64,000 nucleotides of DNA from Akkermansiaceae bacterium UBA7890 (GCA_002501065.1 DLRK01000102.1:1-64000); one strand, 5' to 3'; counted from the first letter of the stretch, positions 35,407 to 44,679 are shown. Translations and numbers: made by a program. The notes: a model not told the origin generated them from the sequence alone.

Positions 35407-35988
35407 TTACTTGGCTGACTTTTTCTTGCGATTCAGAACGTCGTCCTTGGTGCTCGCGGCAACCGCCATCACCTGCTTGATGAGCTCTTCCTTCACCTTG
35501 AGCTCCTGGAGTGTTTTCTGCAGGTGCCCGGCTATCGCGTTAAAATCGGATTCCTTCAATTCGAGGCTGAGGTGTGCTTTCCGCATATCCTTGCCGGTCC
35601 ACGCCTTCGGTCCACCAAGGGCTGCCGATACGAATGCTTTCTGCCTCTTGTGCTGCTTCTTCATGTCCACACCGTCGAAGTAGTGATTGACCGTCTTGTC
35701 GGCCAGCACCTTGGTGTAGAACAGATCAATCGTCGCATTAACGGCGGCCGCTCCACCGATCTTATGATAAATGCTGTTGTGTCGATCTTCAGTGAACTCC
35801 TTGCAGCATTTACCGCTGCAGAAGGCATAGGTCTCTCCTTCGTACTTGGTTGTGCATTTCGGATTAGCTGCTCTCCCCGTAATTGGGCATTTCTCGTTAA
35901 CTGCATTTTGAGAGAATCCGCTGAGGGAGAAACTCAGGAGAATGCTGGAGGTCAGTGAGAATCTTGGGATATGGCGCAAAGGTTTCAT
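35407..35988 (-). CDS. Exported YHS/TRASH-like domain fused to a group I truncated haemoglobin
   Basis: 193 residues from the ATG at 35988; an upstream ATG at 36051 spoils the signal peptide. Signal peptide 1-27 (SILLSFSLSGFSQ). A YHS/TRASH-like metal-binding module follows (C34 in CPITG, C45, C57-x3-C61-C62 in FCSGKCCKEF). The remaining part, about 75-185, is a truncated haemoglobin: IGGAAAVNATIDLFYTKVL, the group I core HYFDGVDMKKQHKRQKAFV, LGGPKAWTGKDMRKAHLSL with the proximal heme ligand H139. A globin exported together with a thiol-rich metal module suggests periplasmic O2, NO or sulfide chemistry. Fold assignment is firm; role is inferred. Confidence 0.86.
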   Translation of the reverse strand: MKPLRHIPRFSLTSSILLSFSLSGFSQNAVNEKCPITGRAANPKCTTKYEGETYAFCSGKCCKEFTEDRHNSIYHKIGGAAAVNATIDLFYTKVLADKTVNHYFDGVDMKKQHKRQKAFVSAALGGPKAWTGKDMRKAHLSLELKESDFNAIAGHLQKTLQELKVKEELIKQVMAVAASTKDDVLNRKKKSAK

Positions 35989-36252
35989 TTTTCTTATAGT
36001 TTGGGTTGTTGCTACGCAGGGTTGGTAGCAGAGGGTGGGAAGGCGGGCCATAACAGGATAAGATTACCATGATAAATCGACTTCCACTCCAGTAATCTCG
36101 AAACCGATAGAACCCATTTGTGCACATTTGCCCTGATTCATCATCCTGTGCCACTGAGAGTCCAGATCGCCCCCGGGTTCGATGGGATGCGGCAGGGATG
36201 GACCCCCCAATTAGGCGATTGCCTGCCCCTGCAAATGAAACAGGATCAGAGG

Positions 36253-37176
36253 ATGCAACTACCCATCCGGCCCGGGTTTAAACCTCTCGTGAAAGCTTCC
36301 TGGACAACAAATATCATCATCTTATCCATTTGTGTGGTTTCTCTCGATCTCCTTCCAATGGCGATGGCGGAAGAGAATCCCGGGGATCGGGCCTACGCCA
36401 CGCTCCTTAAAGCCGATGAGTTGGTCAAGAAGGGCGAGATCGAAACCGCTTCCGCAACATACCTGGAGGGCGCCGCCCTCTACGAACAGGCGCTCAAGGC
36501 CAAGCCCGACGAGAGGGCGTTAAAGACGAACCGCCTCTACTGCCTCGACAAATCGGCCTTCGTCCTTATCAAGCACGCCGACATCCTGCGCAAGGAAGAG
36601 GATTTCGCGAAAGCCGCCCCTCTCTACGCCAAGGCGGTTGCACTTTACGAAAATGTGCACCGAAAACTGGGCAGCACCCGGTTCGCCAACAACGTCAGGT
36701 ATGCCCGGGTTCACGGAGGGGATTCCAGATTCCAGGCCGGATTGCTGGCGCACGGACCGGCGCCGGATTTCAAGTTGCCCGCGGCCGATGCCGCAGGCAA
36801 ATCCGTGAAGCTGAGCGATTTGCGCGGCAAAACGATTGCGCTGGAGTTTTTCGCAACCTGGTGCCCCAGTTGTGTCGAAGCGGCCCCCGCGTTGGCCAGG
36901 ATCCAGAAGGAGCTGGGCGATGAAAAGTTTGTCGCGGTGGGCGTCAGCTTGGATAAGGTCGAGGGTTTCAACCGCCGGAGTGGCGGATTGGAGGCATTCC
37001 TCAAAGCCGCCGGCACCAATCACCCGGTAGCCCTGGGGAACGACGAGGTGGCCCAGGCCTATTCGGTCCATAGTGTGCCATCGATCGTGTTGATTGATGC
37101 CGACGGAAACCTGGTCAAGAGGGTCGAGGACCCTGCCAACCTGCTGAAGGAAATCAAGGCAGTGCTGATGCCTTGA
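36253..37176 (+). CDS. Exported TlpA-like thioredoxin with N-terminal TPR-like region
   Basis: 307 residues from the ATG at 36253, which has AGGA seven bases before it; longer frames begin with TTG. A hydrophobic segment (ITNIIILSICVVSLDLLPMA-like, about 18-36) exports or anchors it. About 40-145 is helical with TPR-like repeats (ADELVKKGEIETASATYLEGAALYEQALK, then APLYAKAVALYENV). The C-terminal part is a TlpA/AhpC-type thioredoxin: GKTIALEFFATWCPSC with the redox pair C204-P-S-C207 and the cis-Pro loop VHSVPSIVLID. Likely a periplasmic thiol reductase for a partner recruited by the TPR region; cytochrome c maturation is one option. Confidence 0.83.
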   Translation: MQLPIRPGFKPLVKASWTTNIIILSICVVSLDLLPMAMAEENPGDRAYATLLKADELVKKGEIETASATYLEGAALYEQALKAKPDERALKTNRLYCLDKSAFVLIKHADILRKEEDFAKAAPLYAKAVALYENVHRKLGSTRFANNVRYARVHGGDSRFQAGLLAHGPAPDFKLPAADAAGKSVKLSDLRGKTIALEFFATWCPSCVEAAPALARIQKELGDEKFVAVGVSLDKVEGFNRRSGGLEAFLKAAGTNHPVALGNDEVAQAYSVHSVPSIVLIDADGNLVKRVEDPANLLKEIKAVLMP

Positions 37177-37260
37177 ACCCCCCAGCGATTTGAAGACAAG
37201 GGGGACGGTTTGCGCGGTTAATCCTGCAGCCTCACTTCGGCATCAACGGATTACACCGAT

Positions 37261-37297
37261 AAAAACGCCCCGTCTTACGGGAGTTCAGCCCGGGCGT
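37261..37297 (-). terminator. Terminator at the end of the redox operon
   Basis: Arms ACGCCC (37265-37270) and GGGCGT (37292-37297) enclose an inner CCGT/ACGG hairpin. The A-run at 37261-37265 becomes a T-run on the minus strand just after the stem. It lies 30 bases beyond the stop of the last operon gene (37327) and fits a rho-independent terminator for it. Confidence 0.65.
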
Positions 37298-37326
37298 CAG
37301 CCAATCCTAAGAAGGCCTGACCAGCG

Positions 37327-39030
37327 CTATTTCCCCTCTCCGGCACCTTTATCCTCCAGGTTTCCTCCCGATTCCCCGTGCCCCGCGGCCGCTTCGACTC
37401 CGTCCGTCGAGGCGGGTTCAGGACCGGCTCCCACCGGGCGGCCCTGGGGCGGTTGGTACTTTTCATTACTCGACAGGGCTCCGGTGGGACAGGCCTCCAC
37501 CACCTGGTCAGCGACCTTTTCGAGTCCCTCCGGAAGGGTCTTGTCGAGTGCGACACCGGCCGTGACATCGAAGCCCCGGCCCACAAAGGTAAAGCCGTAG
37601 GACTCCCCCTCCTTCTGCGTCACCTGGACGCAGAGGCCGCACTTGATACACTTCCCCGATTCGTAGACCGCGCCGGCGTTCTGATTCAAGTGAGAGTGCT
37701 TTGCCCGTTCTTCGCCCTTGAACTGGTTCTGCTTGGCGCCGTAGTCGTCACTGTAGATCCGGAGCAGGCAGTTGTGTGAGGCCCGACAGTCGCAATGCAT
37801 GCAGCGCCCACCCTCCAACTTCGCTTGGGCCAGATCGTAGCCCTCCGCTTCAAGCTTCTCGGGCTTGACCCGCGGAATGGGATCGGCTCCGCTCACGAAG
37901 ATGTCGATCTCCCCTTCCTGCAGGCGGCCCATCATGTGATTGTAGATCTCGACGATGCCCTCGATCGGTTGGCCGTTTACAAACTGACTCACGCACTCCG
38001 CGGTCTGCTTGGCGGTTTGCACCGACTTGAGAATGGGCATTCCCTTCTTGACCACGTTGCCTGCGGCGAAGACGCCTTCCGTCCCGGTCATGGCGGTCTT
38101 TGGATTGATCTTGAGGCCTTTCTCAGTCACGGGCACTCCCATGGCCTCGAGCAGTTCCTTTCCGGTTTCTCCGCAGGCCAGGACCACTCCGTCGTGTCCA
38201 GCCCGGAGTTTCTCGAGGGAGACCTGGTCGCCGAGCGCGCAGTTGTTCCTGAACTCAACTCCCATTAATTCCAGCACCCGCAACTCCCCATCGATCACCC
38301 AGTCCGGGAGCAGGCTCTGATCAAAGTCAGCCGAGCGCAGGCGTCCACCTGGTTGACCCTCCCTCTCGTAAACAGTGCAGGCATGGCCGGCCCGGGTCAG
38401 GTAAAAGGACAGCGACAGGCCGGTGGCACCCGAACCCACGATGGCAATCTTCTTTCCGGAGTCCTCCTTGACCGATGGCAGGAAGGGCCTCTCCCGCTTC
38501 AGGTCCCAATCCGCGATAAAGCGGGTCAGGTGCCGGATGGAAACGCCTTCGTCGAACGCGCTGCGGCGACAGCCTTTCTCGCAGGGGGCGTTGCAGAAGC
38601 GCTCCAGGATGGAAGGAATTGCCATGTCTTCCCTTACTGTGGCGATGGCCTCTTCGAACTTCTCATCCTTGATTTCCCGGATCATCTTGGGAATCTCGGA
38701 GTGAATTGCACAGAGACGCTGGCAGGGTGCCTCACAGTCGCCAACATGATCGCTGAGGAGGAGTTCCAGCGTCGCCTTGCGGGCCGCGCGGATCTCGTCG
38801 CACTGCGTTTCGATTTCCATCCCCTCGGCCACCTGGGCTGAACAGGCTGGCATGGTGCGCCCGGAGACCCTGTCCCTGACGACGCACATCATGCAGGAGG
38901 TGAAGTAGTCATATCCCTCCTTGTAGCACATGGCGGGAATCTCAATTCCCAGTTGCGCAGCGGCGCGGATGATCGTCGTCGGTTCTTCCAACTCGATTTC
39001 CTGACTGTCGATCTTGAGCTTGATTGGCAT
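37327..39030 (-). CDS. Iron-sulfur flavoprotein: NuoG-type N-terminus plus shortened GltD-like module
   Basis: 567 residues, ATG at 39030. A plant-type/NuoG [2Fe-2S] domain at 1-80 has C35, C46, C49, C63. About 85-165 is a Fer4_20/GltD-type cluster domain (C99, C103, C107; C146, C150, C154). About 190-350 is a GltD-like FAD domain with GSGATG (199-204) and a C-terminal GVFAAGN. The NAD(P)H-binding half of GltD is absent: DGVVLACG (280-287) runs to GVFAAGN in 32 residues instead of roughly 150. Extra Cys groups follow (C410, C413, C415, C421) and a NuoG-like 4Fe-4S site (C461, C464, C467, C514). Three bases after the NuoEF fusion, so the two proteins likely form one cytosolic complex. Confidence 0.85.
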   Translation of the reverse strand: MPIKLKIDSQEIELEEPTTIIRAAAQLGIEIPAMCYKEGYDYFTSCMMCVVRDRVSGRTMPACSAQVAEGMEIETQCDEIRAARKATLELLLSDHVGDCEAPCQRLCAIHSEIPKMIREIKDEKFEEAIATVREDMAIPSILERFCNAPCEKGCRRSAFDEGVSIRHLTRFIADWDLKRERPFLPSVKEDSGKKIAIVGSGATGLSLSFYLTRAGHACTVYEREGQPGGRLRSADFDQSLLPDWVIDGELRVLELMGVEFRNNCALGDQVSLEKLRAGHDGVVLACGETGKELLEAMGVPVTEKGLKINPKTAMTGTEGVFAAGNVVKKGMPILKSVQTAKQTAECVSQFVNGQPIEGIVEIYNHMMGRLQEGEIDIFVSGADPIPRVKPEKLEAEGYDLAQAKLEGGRCMHCDCRASHNCLLRIYSDDYGAKQNQFKGEERAKHSHLNQNAGAVYESGKCIKCGLCVQVTQKEGESYGFTFVGRGFDVTAGVALDKTLPEGLEKVADQVVEACPTGALSSNEKYQPPQGRPVGAGPEPASTDGVEAAAGHGESGGNLEDKGAGEGK

Positions 39031-39033
39031 TCG

Positions 39034-41454
39034 TTACTCTTTTTCAAGGTCCACGATGTGGATTGCATCCACCGGGCAGACCTGCAGGCAGATATCGCAG
39101 CGGGTGCAGAGAGGATCCTGGATTACGTGGTGATGATAGGGATTCATGGGAATGGCATCGGTGGGACAATACTGGGCGCAACGGGTGCAACCGATACATT
39201 CATCGTCAATGTCGTAGCGAATCAACGAGACACACTTCCTGGCGGGGCATTGTCCGTTGATGTGGGCCTCGAATTCTTCCCGGAAATATTTCAGGCAGGA
39301 CAGGACGGGATTCGGAGCCGTCACCCCCAGGCCGCAGAGACTTCCCTCCTTGGTGATTGCAGCGAGGGTCTCAAGGCGGTCCAGATCACCCTTCTTGCTC
39401 CTCCCGGAGCACAGGCGCTCGAGAATTTCGCCCATTCGCCTGGTGCCGATCCGGCAGGGGGTGCACTTGCCACAGGATTCATCCTGGAGAAACCGCATGA
39501 AATAGCGCGCGATGTCGACCATGCAGTCCGTCTCATCAAGGACAACCATGCCGCCTGATCCCATGATGGCTCCCACCTTGCTGATCTCCTCGTAATCAAC
39601 GGGTGTATCGGCGAGGTGCTCGGGAACGCAACCGCCCGAGGGTCCCCCCATCAGCACCGCCTTGAGCTTCCGGCCCTCGGGAATGCCGCCCCCGATTTCC
39701 TCAACGATCTCCCGGATGGTCATTCCCATCGGAACCTCGATCATCCCACCGCGCACCACCTTCCCCGCCAGGGCAAAGGTTTTCGTTCCCTTGCTTTTCT
39801 CCGTGCCGACCGCCGCAAAGTTCTCGGGGCCATTGCGGATGATCCACGAAACGGAAGCGAAGGTCTCGACGTTGTTGATGAGGGTTGGGTGACCCCAGAG
39901 ACCGGACTGGGCCGGGAAAGGCGGACGGAACCGCGGCATGCCGCGACCGCCCTCGATTGCCGACATCAGGGCGGTTTCCTCCCCACAGACGAAAGCCCCT
40001 GCCCCCTCCACCACCTCCAGCTTCAAACTCACTCCGGTCCCGAGGATGTTTTCCCCGAGATACCCACGTTCCTCGCACTGCGCAATCGCGTTCAGAATGC
40101 GCTCGGTGGCGAGGGGATATTCGGCCCGAATATAGAGAAATCCTCTCTCTGCACCGATTACATAGGCGGCGACGATCATCCCTTCGATCACGCGGAACGG
40201 AAAGGATTCCAGGATCATGCGGTCCATGAACGCTCCGGGATCACCCTCGTCACCGTTGCAGATGACATACTTGACCTCGTTCTTCTCGGCCCGCGTGAAT
40301 CGCCACTTCATTCCGGTCGGGAAACCGGCCCCTCCCCGGCCCCGCAGACCGCTGTCGAGCATGTCCTGAATGATATGCTCCGGATCTCCTCCTTCGAGGC
40401 ACTGCTTCATCGCCACGAAACCATCGTGTGCGAGATAGTCGTCAATGCTTCGCGGATCGAGAATGCCCGAGTGCTCGGTCACGTAGCGGGTCTGGGGATT
40501 CTCGAAGTGCTCGTCGATCTTCTGTCTGACATCCTTCGAGAAGCGGGTGGGCGGATCCCAGTCTTCATCAGTGAGGAGCTTTTCCAGAAGGTGAAAGACG
40601 GTGGCACCGGTTCGGCGCAGCCAACTGGCCGGACGGAAATGCTTCAGCAGGAGTGCGCGGACATCGGTCGGCTTGACCAGGCCATAGCGATGCCGGCCCC
40701 GTTGATAGATCGAGATCTCGACCAGGGGCGTTTCGAAGGACGCCCCCTTGCAGCCCACCTTCTTGACCCGCACTGGCAGATCCATTTCCCGGACGATCTT
40801 CCTGAGTTCCTCGAAGACCTGGAAAGCGCCTCCGGCCACACAACTGGAACACACACAGATACGAGCCTCGCCGACCGCGTCCTTGCGCGGTTCCTCCCTC
40901 TCGCCCGATTCCCCGGCCCTGGCAGCTTCACTGGCGAGAAAATCAGTGAGAAGATTGGGAATATTGAAGGCTTCCACATCGCCATAGATAACGTCATCCA
41001 CCTGCACCACCGGCGCCAGCATGCAGCAACCGAGACAGGCGACTTCCTCCACTGTGAACTGGTTGTCGTCACTGGTGATCTCCTCCTCTCCGATCCCGAG
41101 GTGGCTGCGAAAGGTTTCGTCCAGGATGGAGGCGCCGCTGACGTGGCACGCGGTGCCCACGCAGGTCTTGATGATATGTTTGCCGACCGGTTGGTGACGG
41201 AACTGGGAATAAAATGTCGAGACGCCGGTGATGGCATCAGGTGTGATTTCGGTGGTTTCAGCCAGGCGCTCCAGGGCGGTGGCAGGCAGGTGATTCCACT
41301 GCTTCTGCATCTCCTGCAGCAGAGGGATGAGATGGACCGGTTCCCTGCCGATGCGGGCCACCATGGCATCCACCGCTGAGAGATCGACCTGCGGTGTCTT
41401 CGTGCCGCAGGTCCCGGGACAGGTCTTGGGATCTTCCAGGGGTTCCTCGCTCAC
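39034..41454 (-). CDS. NuoE-NuoF-ferredoxin fusion, NAD(H)-oxidoreductase subunit
   Basis: 806 residues, GTG start at 41454 overlapping the previous stop. Domain order: NuoE thioredoxin-like [2Fe-2S] (C98, C103, C140, C144; about 25-175); a second thioredoxin-like [2Fe-2S] (C200, C202/C205, C235; about 197-275); NuoF with FMN motif GRGGAGFPTG (372-381), NADH motif GDEGDPGAF and 4Fe-4S C661-x2-C664-x2-C667...C707; and a C-terminal bacterial ferredoxin with two [4Fe-4S] sites (C753-C763, C783-C793). This is the layout of NADH-oxidising modules in bifurcating hydrogenases (HydB/HydC), here fused and without a hydrogenase. It should exchange electrons between NAD(H) and ferredoxin-type carriers. 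Confidence 0.92.
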   Translation of the reverse strand: MSEEPLEDPKTCPGTCGTKTPQVDLSAVDAMVARIGREPVHLIPLLQEMQKQWNHLPATALERLAETTEITPDAITGVSTFYSQFRHQPVGKHIIKTCVGTACHVSGASILDETFRSHLGIGEEEITSDDNQFTVEEVACLGCCMLAPVVQVDDVIYGDVEAFNIPNLLTDFLASEAARAGESGEREEPRKDAVGEARICVCSSCVAGGAFQVFEELRKIVREMDLPVRVKKVGCKGASFETPLVEISIYQRGRHRYGLVKPTDVRALLLKHFRPASWLRRTGATVFHLLEKLLTDEDWDPPTRFSKDVRQKIDEHFENPQTRYVTEHSGILDPRSIDDYLAHDGFVAMKQCLEGGDPEHIIQDMLDSGLRGRGGAGFPTGMKWRFTRAEKNEVKYVICNGDEGDPGAFMDRMILESFPFRVIEGMIVAAYVIGAERGFLYIRAEYPLATERILNAIAQCEERGYLGENILGTGVSLKLEVVEGAGAFVCGEETALMSAIEGGRGMPRFRPPFPAQSGLWGHPTLINNVETFASVSWIIRNGPENFAAVGTEKSKGTKTFALAGKVVRGGMIEVPMGMTIREIVEEIGGGIPEGRKLKAVLMGGPSGGCVPEHLADTPVDYEEISKVGAIMGSGGMVVLDETDCMVDIARYFMRFLQDESCGKCTPCRIGTRRMGEILERLCSGRSKKGDLDRLETLAAITKEGSLCGLGVTAPNPVLSCLKYFREEFEAHINGQCPARKCVSLIRYDIDDECIGCTRCAQYCPTDAIPMNPYHHHVIQDPLCTRCDICLQVCPVDAIHIVDLEKE

Positions 41455-43187
41455 GGCCCGATGCAGTAGATGTTATCCGTCCCGCGCAGGTAAAGGCTGT
41501 CGCCGAGAAAGGCCCCGGTGCAGTTGCCCTCCTCCCCCAGGGACGGAGTGCCAATGACCTCCAGTTTGGGGCCCGGCGTGATGATGTGCATGATCCCGGC
41601 CCGGTCCAGCATGTAGATCCGGTTCTCCGCCAGGATGGGCGAGGCGTAGAAGCCATCGTCGGTGTCCTCGAACCAGAGTTCCTTCCCGGTTTTGGCGTTG
41701 TAGCAGACGATGCCACCCCCGCCCAGTCCGGCAATCAGGTAGTCCCCCACCACCATGGGAGTGGAAACATCAGGCATCAGGTCTTCATTGGTCCACACGA
41801 TCTGGTGCGTCTTGACATCGATGGCACACAGTTTGGCCCGATCACCGGAGACGTAGAGCAGACCATCCGCGAAAGTCGGAGAGGGAGCCACCTCGGCCCG
41901 TTCCAGGCACTCGCAACGCCACAACTCCTTCCCGTTCTTCGGATCGTAGGAGACCACCGCCCCACTGGCAGACAGGATCACCTCGACCCGTTCCCCGGTG
42001 TTGATAAGAGCTGGCGATGACCAGGAAGGACCCAGCTTGCGGGGTGTCTTCCACCGCATCTGGCCGGTGGCGGAATCGAGACCGAAGAGGAAACTGTCTT
42101 CCCGGTGGTCGAATTGGATCAGGAGCAGGTTCTCATGAACCACCAGGGACGAAGAATAGCCATAGGAGATGTCGGGGACGCCCAGGTTCTTGGCCCACAC
42201 CTGAGTGCCATCGAGATCGAAGGCGACCAGGTCGCCGGTTGCGAAAATCGCGAACACCCGTACCCCGTCCGTTGCCATGGTGGCAGCCGCATATCCCGTG
42301 TCCCTTGTCACCTTCGGGGGGGTGGCGGGTGAACCGGGCACATCCCTGACGGCCTTCTTCCAGAGCATTTCACCGTTCTTGAGGTCGAGGCAATAGACCT
42401 CCTGGGCGCTCTTGTCCGCCCCCGAAAAATACATTCGCTCCTTCCAGAGAATCGGCGAATTGAAGCCCGGTAACGGCACTGCGGTCTTCCAGCGAATCCC
42501 CGCGTCACTCTCGCCGTCCCATTCCGTGGGCAATCCGGAGGTGCGCGCTCTTCCCGACTCCGGACCGAGAAACCCAGCCCAGTTCTCCAGGCGTTCTTCC
42601 GGGGTGGCGGTGGCGACCGGGGCACCCGAGGGAGGTGTCTTCACGGCAGGGGCATTCCCGCCCCCCCCGGGCGGGTCGCGGTCCTCCTTGTCGAGCGGAC
42701 TCTCCCACGGCAACGCAATCATCAGCGCGAACCCGGCCAGGACCAGCCCGGCAGCGGCAACCGATTTGCGAGCCCACTTCGCGTCCTCCACGATATCATC
42801 CTTGGGATCGGAGGAGTCGGGATAAGGAGGCTCCAGCTTGTAGTTTTCCAGGGCCTTGAAGGCAACCACCATGATGATCAGTCCGCCGATCAGGAGACCG
42901 ATGCCAAGGCGGTTGAAATGCTGACTGGTGAAGAACGCACGTCGGGCGATATGATCCAGTTCCCGTATTTCCTCACGCAGTTCTTCATTCTTCGGGTCGG
43001 TCTTGAGTTGTTCCACCAGTTTCAGCAGAGCCGGCGAATGGATGGGATCGGTCTTCTTGAGACTGAGGTTATTGGCGATGAGAAGACCGCAGACGATCAG
43101 TGAAAACACGCCCGCCACCAGTCCCGCGCCCTTGATCACCCGGTAGGAGAGGGTGGCTGTGCTCTTCTTGTATTCAACGACACGCAT
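41451..43187 (-). CDS. Membrane-anchored PQQ-like beta-propeller protein
   Basis: 578 residues, ATG at 43187. Three hydrophobic segments (about 18-39, 93-112, 142-160) with a helical cytosolic or periplasmic loop between the first two. A Pro/Gly-rich linker (about 165-200) is followed by an eight-bladed PQQ-like propeller. Its blades carry the W-docking motif: DAGIRWKTAVPLPGF, NGEMLWKKAV, DGTQVWAKNL, TGQMRWKTPR, NGKELWRCECL, THQIVWTNEDL, TGKELWFEDTD. No methanol-dehydrogenase Cys pair or PQQ metal ligands seen, so it is probably a scaffold or binding module. Wedged inside the Fe-S operon: 52 bases after the NapH-like gene and overlapping the NuoEF gene. Confidence 0.85.
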   Translation of the reverse strand: MRVVEYKKSTATLSYRVIKGAGLVAGVFSLIVCGLLIANNLSLKKTDPIHSPALLKLVEQLKTDPKNEELREEIRELDHIARRAFFTSQHFNRLGIGLLIGGLIIMVVAFKALENYKLEPPYPDSSDPKDDIVEDAKWARKSVAAAGLVLAGFALMIALPWESPLDKEDRDPPGGGGNAPAVKTPPSGAPVATATPEERLENWAGFLGPESGRARTSGLPTEWDGESDAGIRWKTAVPLPGFNSPILWKERMYFSGADKSAQEVYCLDLKNGEMLWKKAVRDVPGSPATPPKVTRDTGYAAATMATDGVRVFAIFATGDLVAFDLDGTQVWAKNLGVPDISYGYSSSLVVHENLLLIQFDHREDSFLFGLDSATGQMRWKTPRKLGPSWSSPALINTGERVEVILSASGAVVSYDPKNGKELWRCECLERAEVAPSPTFADGLLYVSGDRAKLCAIDVKTHQIVWTNEDLMPDVSTPMVVGDYLIAGLGGGGIVCYNAKTGKELWFEDTDDGFYASPILAENRIYMLDRAGIMHIITPGPKLEVIGTPSLGEEGNCTGAFLGDSLYLRGTDNIYCIGP

Positions 43188-43239
43188 CTATTCTGGCCTT
43201 TCGTGGAGGTTCTCCCTTTCTTCCAATCAACCTTGGCTT

Positions 43240-44679
43240 CTACGGCTTTGCCAGCGGTTCTTTCTCTCCTTTATTTTCGCTGGTGCTCTCTTCAGCCTGT
43301 TCGTCAGCTCCGCTGGCGTCCGAGAATCGCAATGCCATCGCGTCGGTGTAGGGTTTGTTCCCCGGAAGGAAGTTTACCCGGTGCATCTGGTCGCTCGGGC
43401 AATAACTGCAGCAGCGTCCACAACTGAAACAGGTCGGTTTATTGACCTCGTAGTCCTTCCGGGTCCGCGACACGGAGATGCCGATCAACTTCATACTGAA
43501 GACCAGGCCAAGAAATCCTCCCAGGAGCCAGCCGCCCAGATTCATCTGGCCGCGAATGGTCTCCGCCTTCGCCATCAACTCGCTCTCCGGTGTGCCCATC
43601 ACCCGGTAGGTCTCGGTTTCAAGGGTTTCTTCCAGGGCCGGATCCAGTTCTTCGGCCTTCACCTGCTCGGCCAGGTAGACCGTGTTGTTGTAACGTGACA
43701 TGGGAACCGACAGGCGATGACCGATCCACCCACAGAGAGCGATCAGCACCGGGGTCATCAGCAGGAGTTGGCTGAGGCGTCGAACACCGACCTTCCGGTT
43801 CTCGCGTTGCAGGCCGGTGTTCGGTTTGTCTATGTAGTCGAAGGGGCAGGATACTTCGCACAACCGGCAATCGATGCACTCAGAAGGCGTGATCCGAAGG
43901 TGCTTCCAGGAAAACCGGGACATCAGGCCCAGGAGAACACCGTAGGGACAGAAAAAGCGGCAGTAGGGTCGCGCGATGAAGATCCCGGCGATGAGAAATC
44001 CCGCTCCGAGGTAGAGATAGGGAGCGTTCCCATTAAGGCGAAAGAATCCGATGAAGGGATCGAACCGGCAGATCACGAATCCGGTACCGGTGGCCGCAAA
44101 GACAATCGCAGTGCCGAGGTAGGCATAGGGAATCATGCTCAGCGCCATGGTCAGTTTCCTGGGCAACCGGATCGGCTTGATTACCACCAGATCCTGGATG
44201 GCGCCAAGTGCGCAAACCGACGCACAGAAAACCCGGCCGAAGAGCAAGGCAAACAACAGGGGGAGCACGAAGAAAATCGTGACCGTGATGGGCACCGCGT
44301 AGTTCGAGTCGAACAGGCTCAGGGCGACATTCTGGATGGAACCAATCGGACAGACACAGCCCTGCTTGAGAAACCCGAAATAGAGAAGCGAAAAGATCAT
44401 CAACCAGAACAGTCCCCGGCGGGATCGGCGTTTCACCGCCAGCCACGCGGCCAGGCTCAGGACGATCAGGAGCACTCCCACGTCCACCCATTGGATTGTA
44501 TTGCTGACCGGTTCCGGGACGGTGGTCTTGGGAAAGTCGTAGTCGGTGGTGAATTCCGGCTGCGGAAAATTCAGCTCATCCCCCAGGGCGATCAGCGGGA
44601 GCAGACACGGCAGGAGTCCCACCAGCAGGAGCAGAAGCAGGATCCGGCTCCGCGGTCGCAGACTGCAGAAGAGCCTCAT
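43240..44679 (-). CDS. NapH/NosR-like polytopic membrane iron-sulfur protein
   Basis: 479 residues, ATG at 44679. Hydrophobic segments lie at about 12-32, 64-81, 89-105, 130-150, 178-198, 222-236, 303-320 and 382-400. It shows the conserved cysteines of the NapH/NosR/CcoG membrane family: C108-x-C110-P, C152-x3-C156, C240-x3-C244-P. Two [4Fe-4S] clusters follow: C268-x2-C271-x2-C274-x3-C278 and C417-x2-C420-x2-C423-x3-C427. The N-terminus lacks the FMN-binding domain of NosR. Such proteins pass electrons across or along the membrane. Its start overlaps the stop of the polyferredoxin gene by four bases, the typical NapG-NapH arrangement. Confidence 0.88.
   Translation of the reverse strand: MRLFCSLRPRSRILLLLLLVGLLPCLLPLIALGDELNFPQPEFTTDYDFPKTTVPEPVSNTIQWVDVGVLLIVLSLAAWLAVKRRSRRGLFWLMIFSLLYFGFLKQGCVCPIGSIQNVALSLFDSNYAVPITVTIFFVLPLLFALLFGRVFCASVCALGAIQDLVVIKPIRLPRKLTMALSMIPYAYLGTAIVFAATGTGFVICRFDPFIGFFRLNGNAPYLYLGAGFLIAGIFIARPYCRFFCPYGVLLGLMSRFSWKHLRITPSECIDCRLCEVSCPFDYIDKPNTGLQRENRKVGVRRLSQLLLMTPVLIALCGWIGHRLSVPMSRYNNTVYLAEQVKAEELDPALEETLETETYRVMGTPESELMAKAETIRGQMNLGGWLLGGFLGLVFSMKLIGISVSRTRKDYEVNKPTCFSCGRCCSYCPSDQMHRVNFLPGNKPYTDAMALRFSDASGADEQAEESTSENKGEKEPLAKP

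Noticed and set aside
39616..41379. Long plus-strand open frame of about 587 codons
   Set aside because: It lies wholly antisense to the NuoE-NuoF fusion, whose domains are unmistakable; GC-rich codon use produces such shadows. It has no family motifs.
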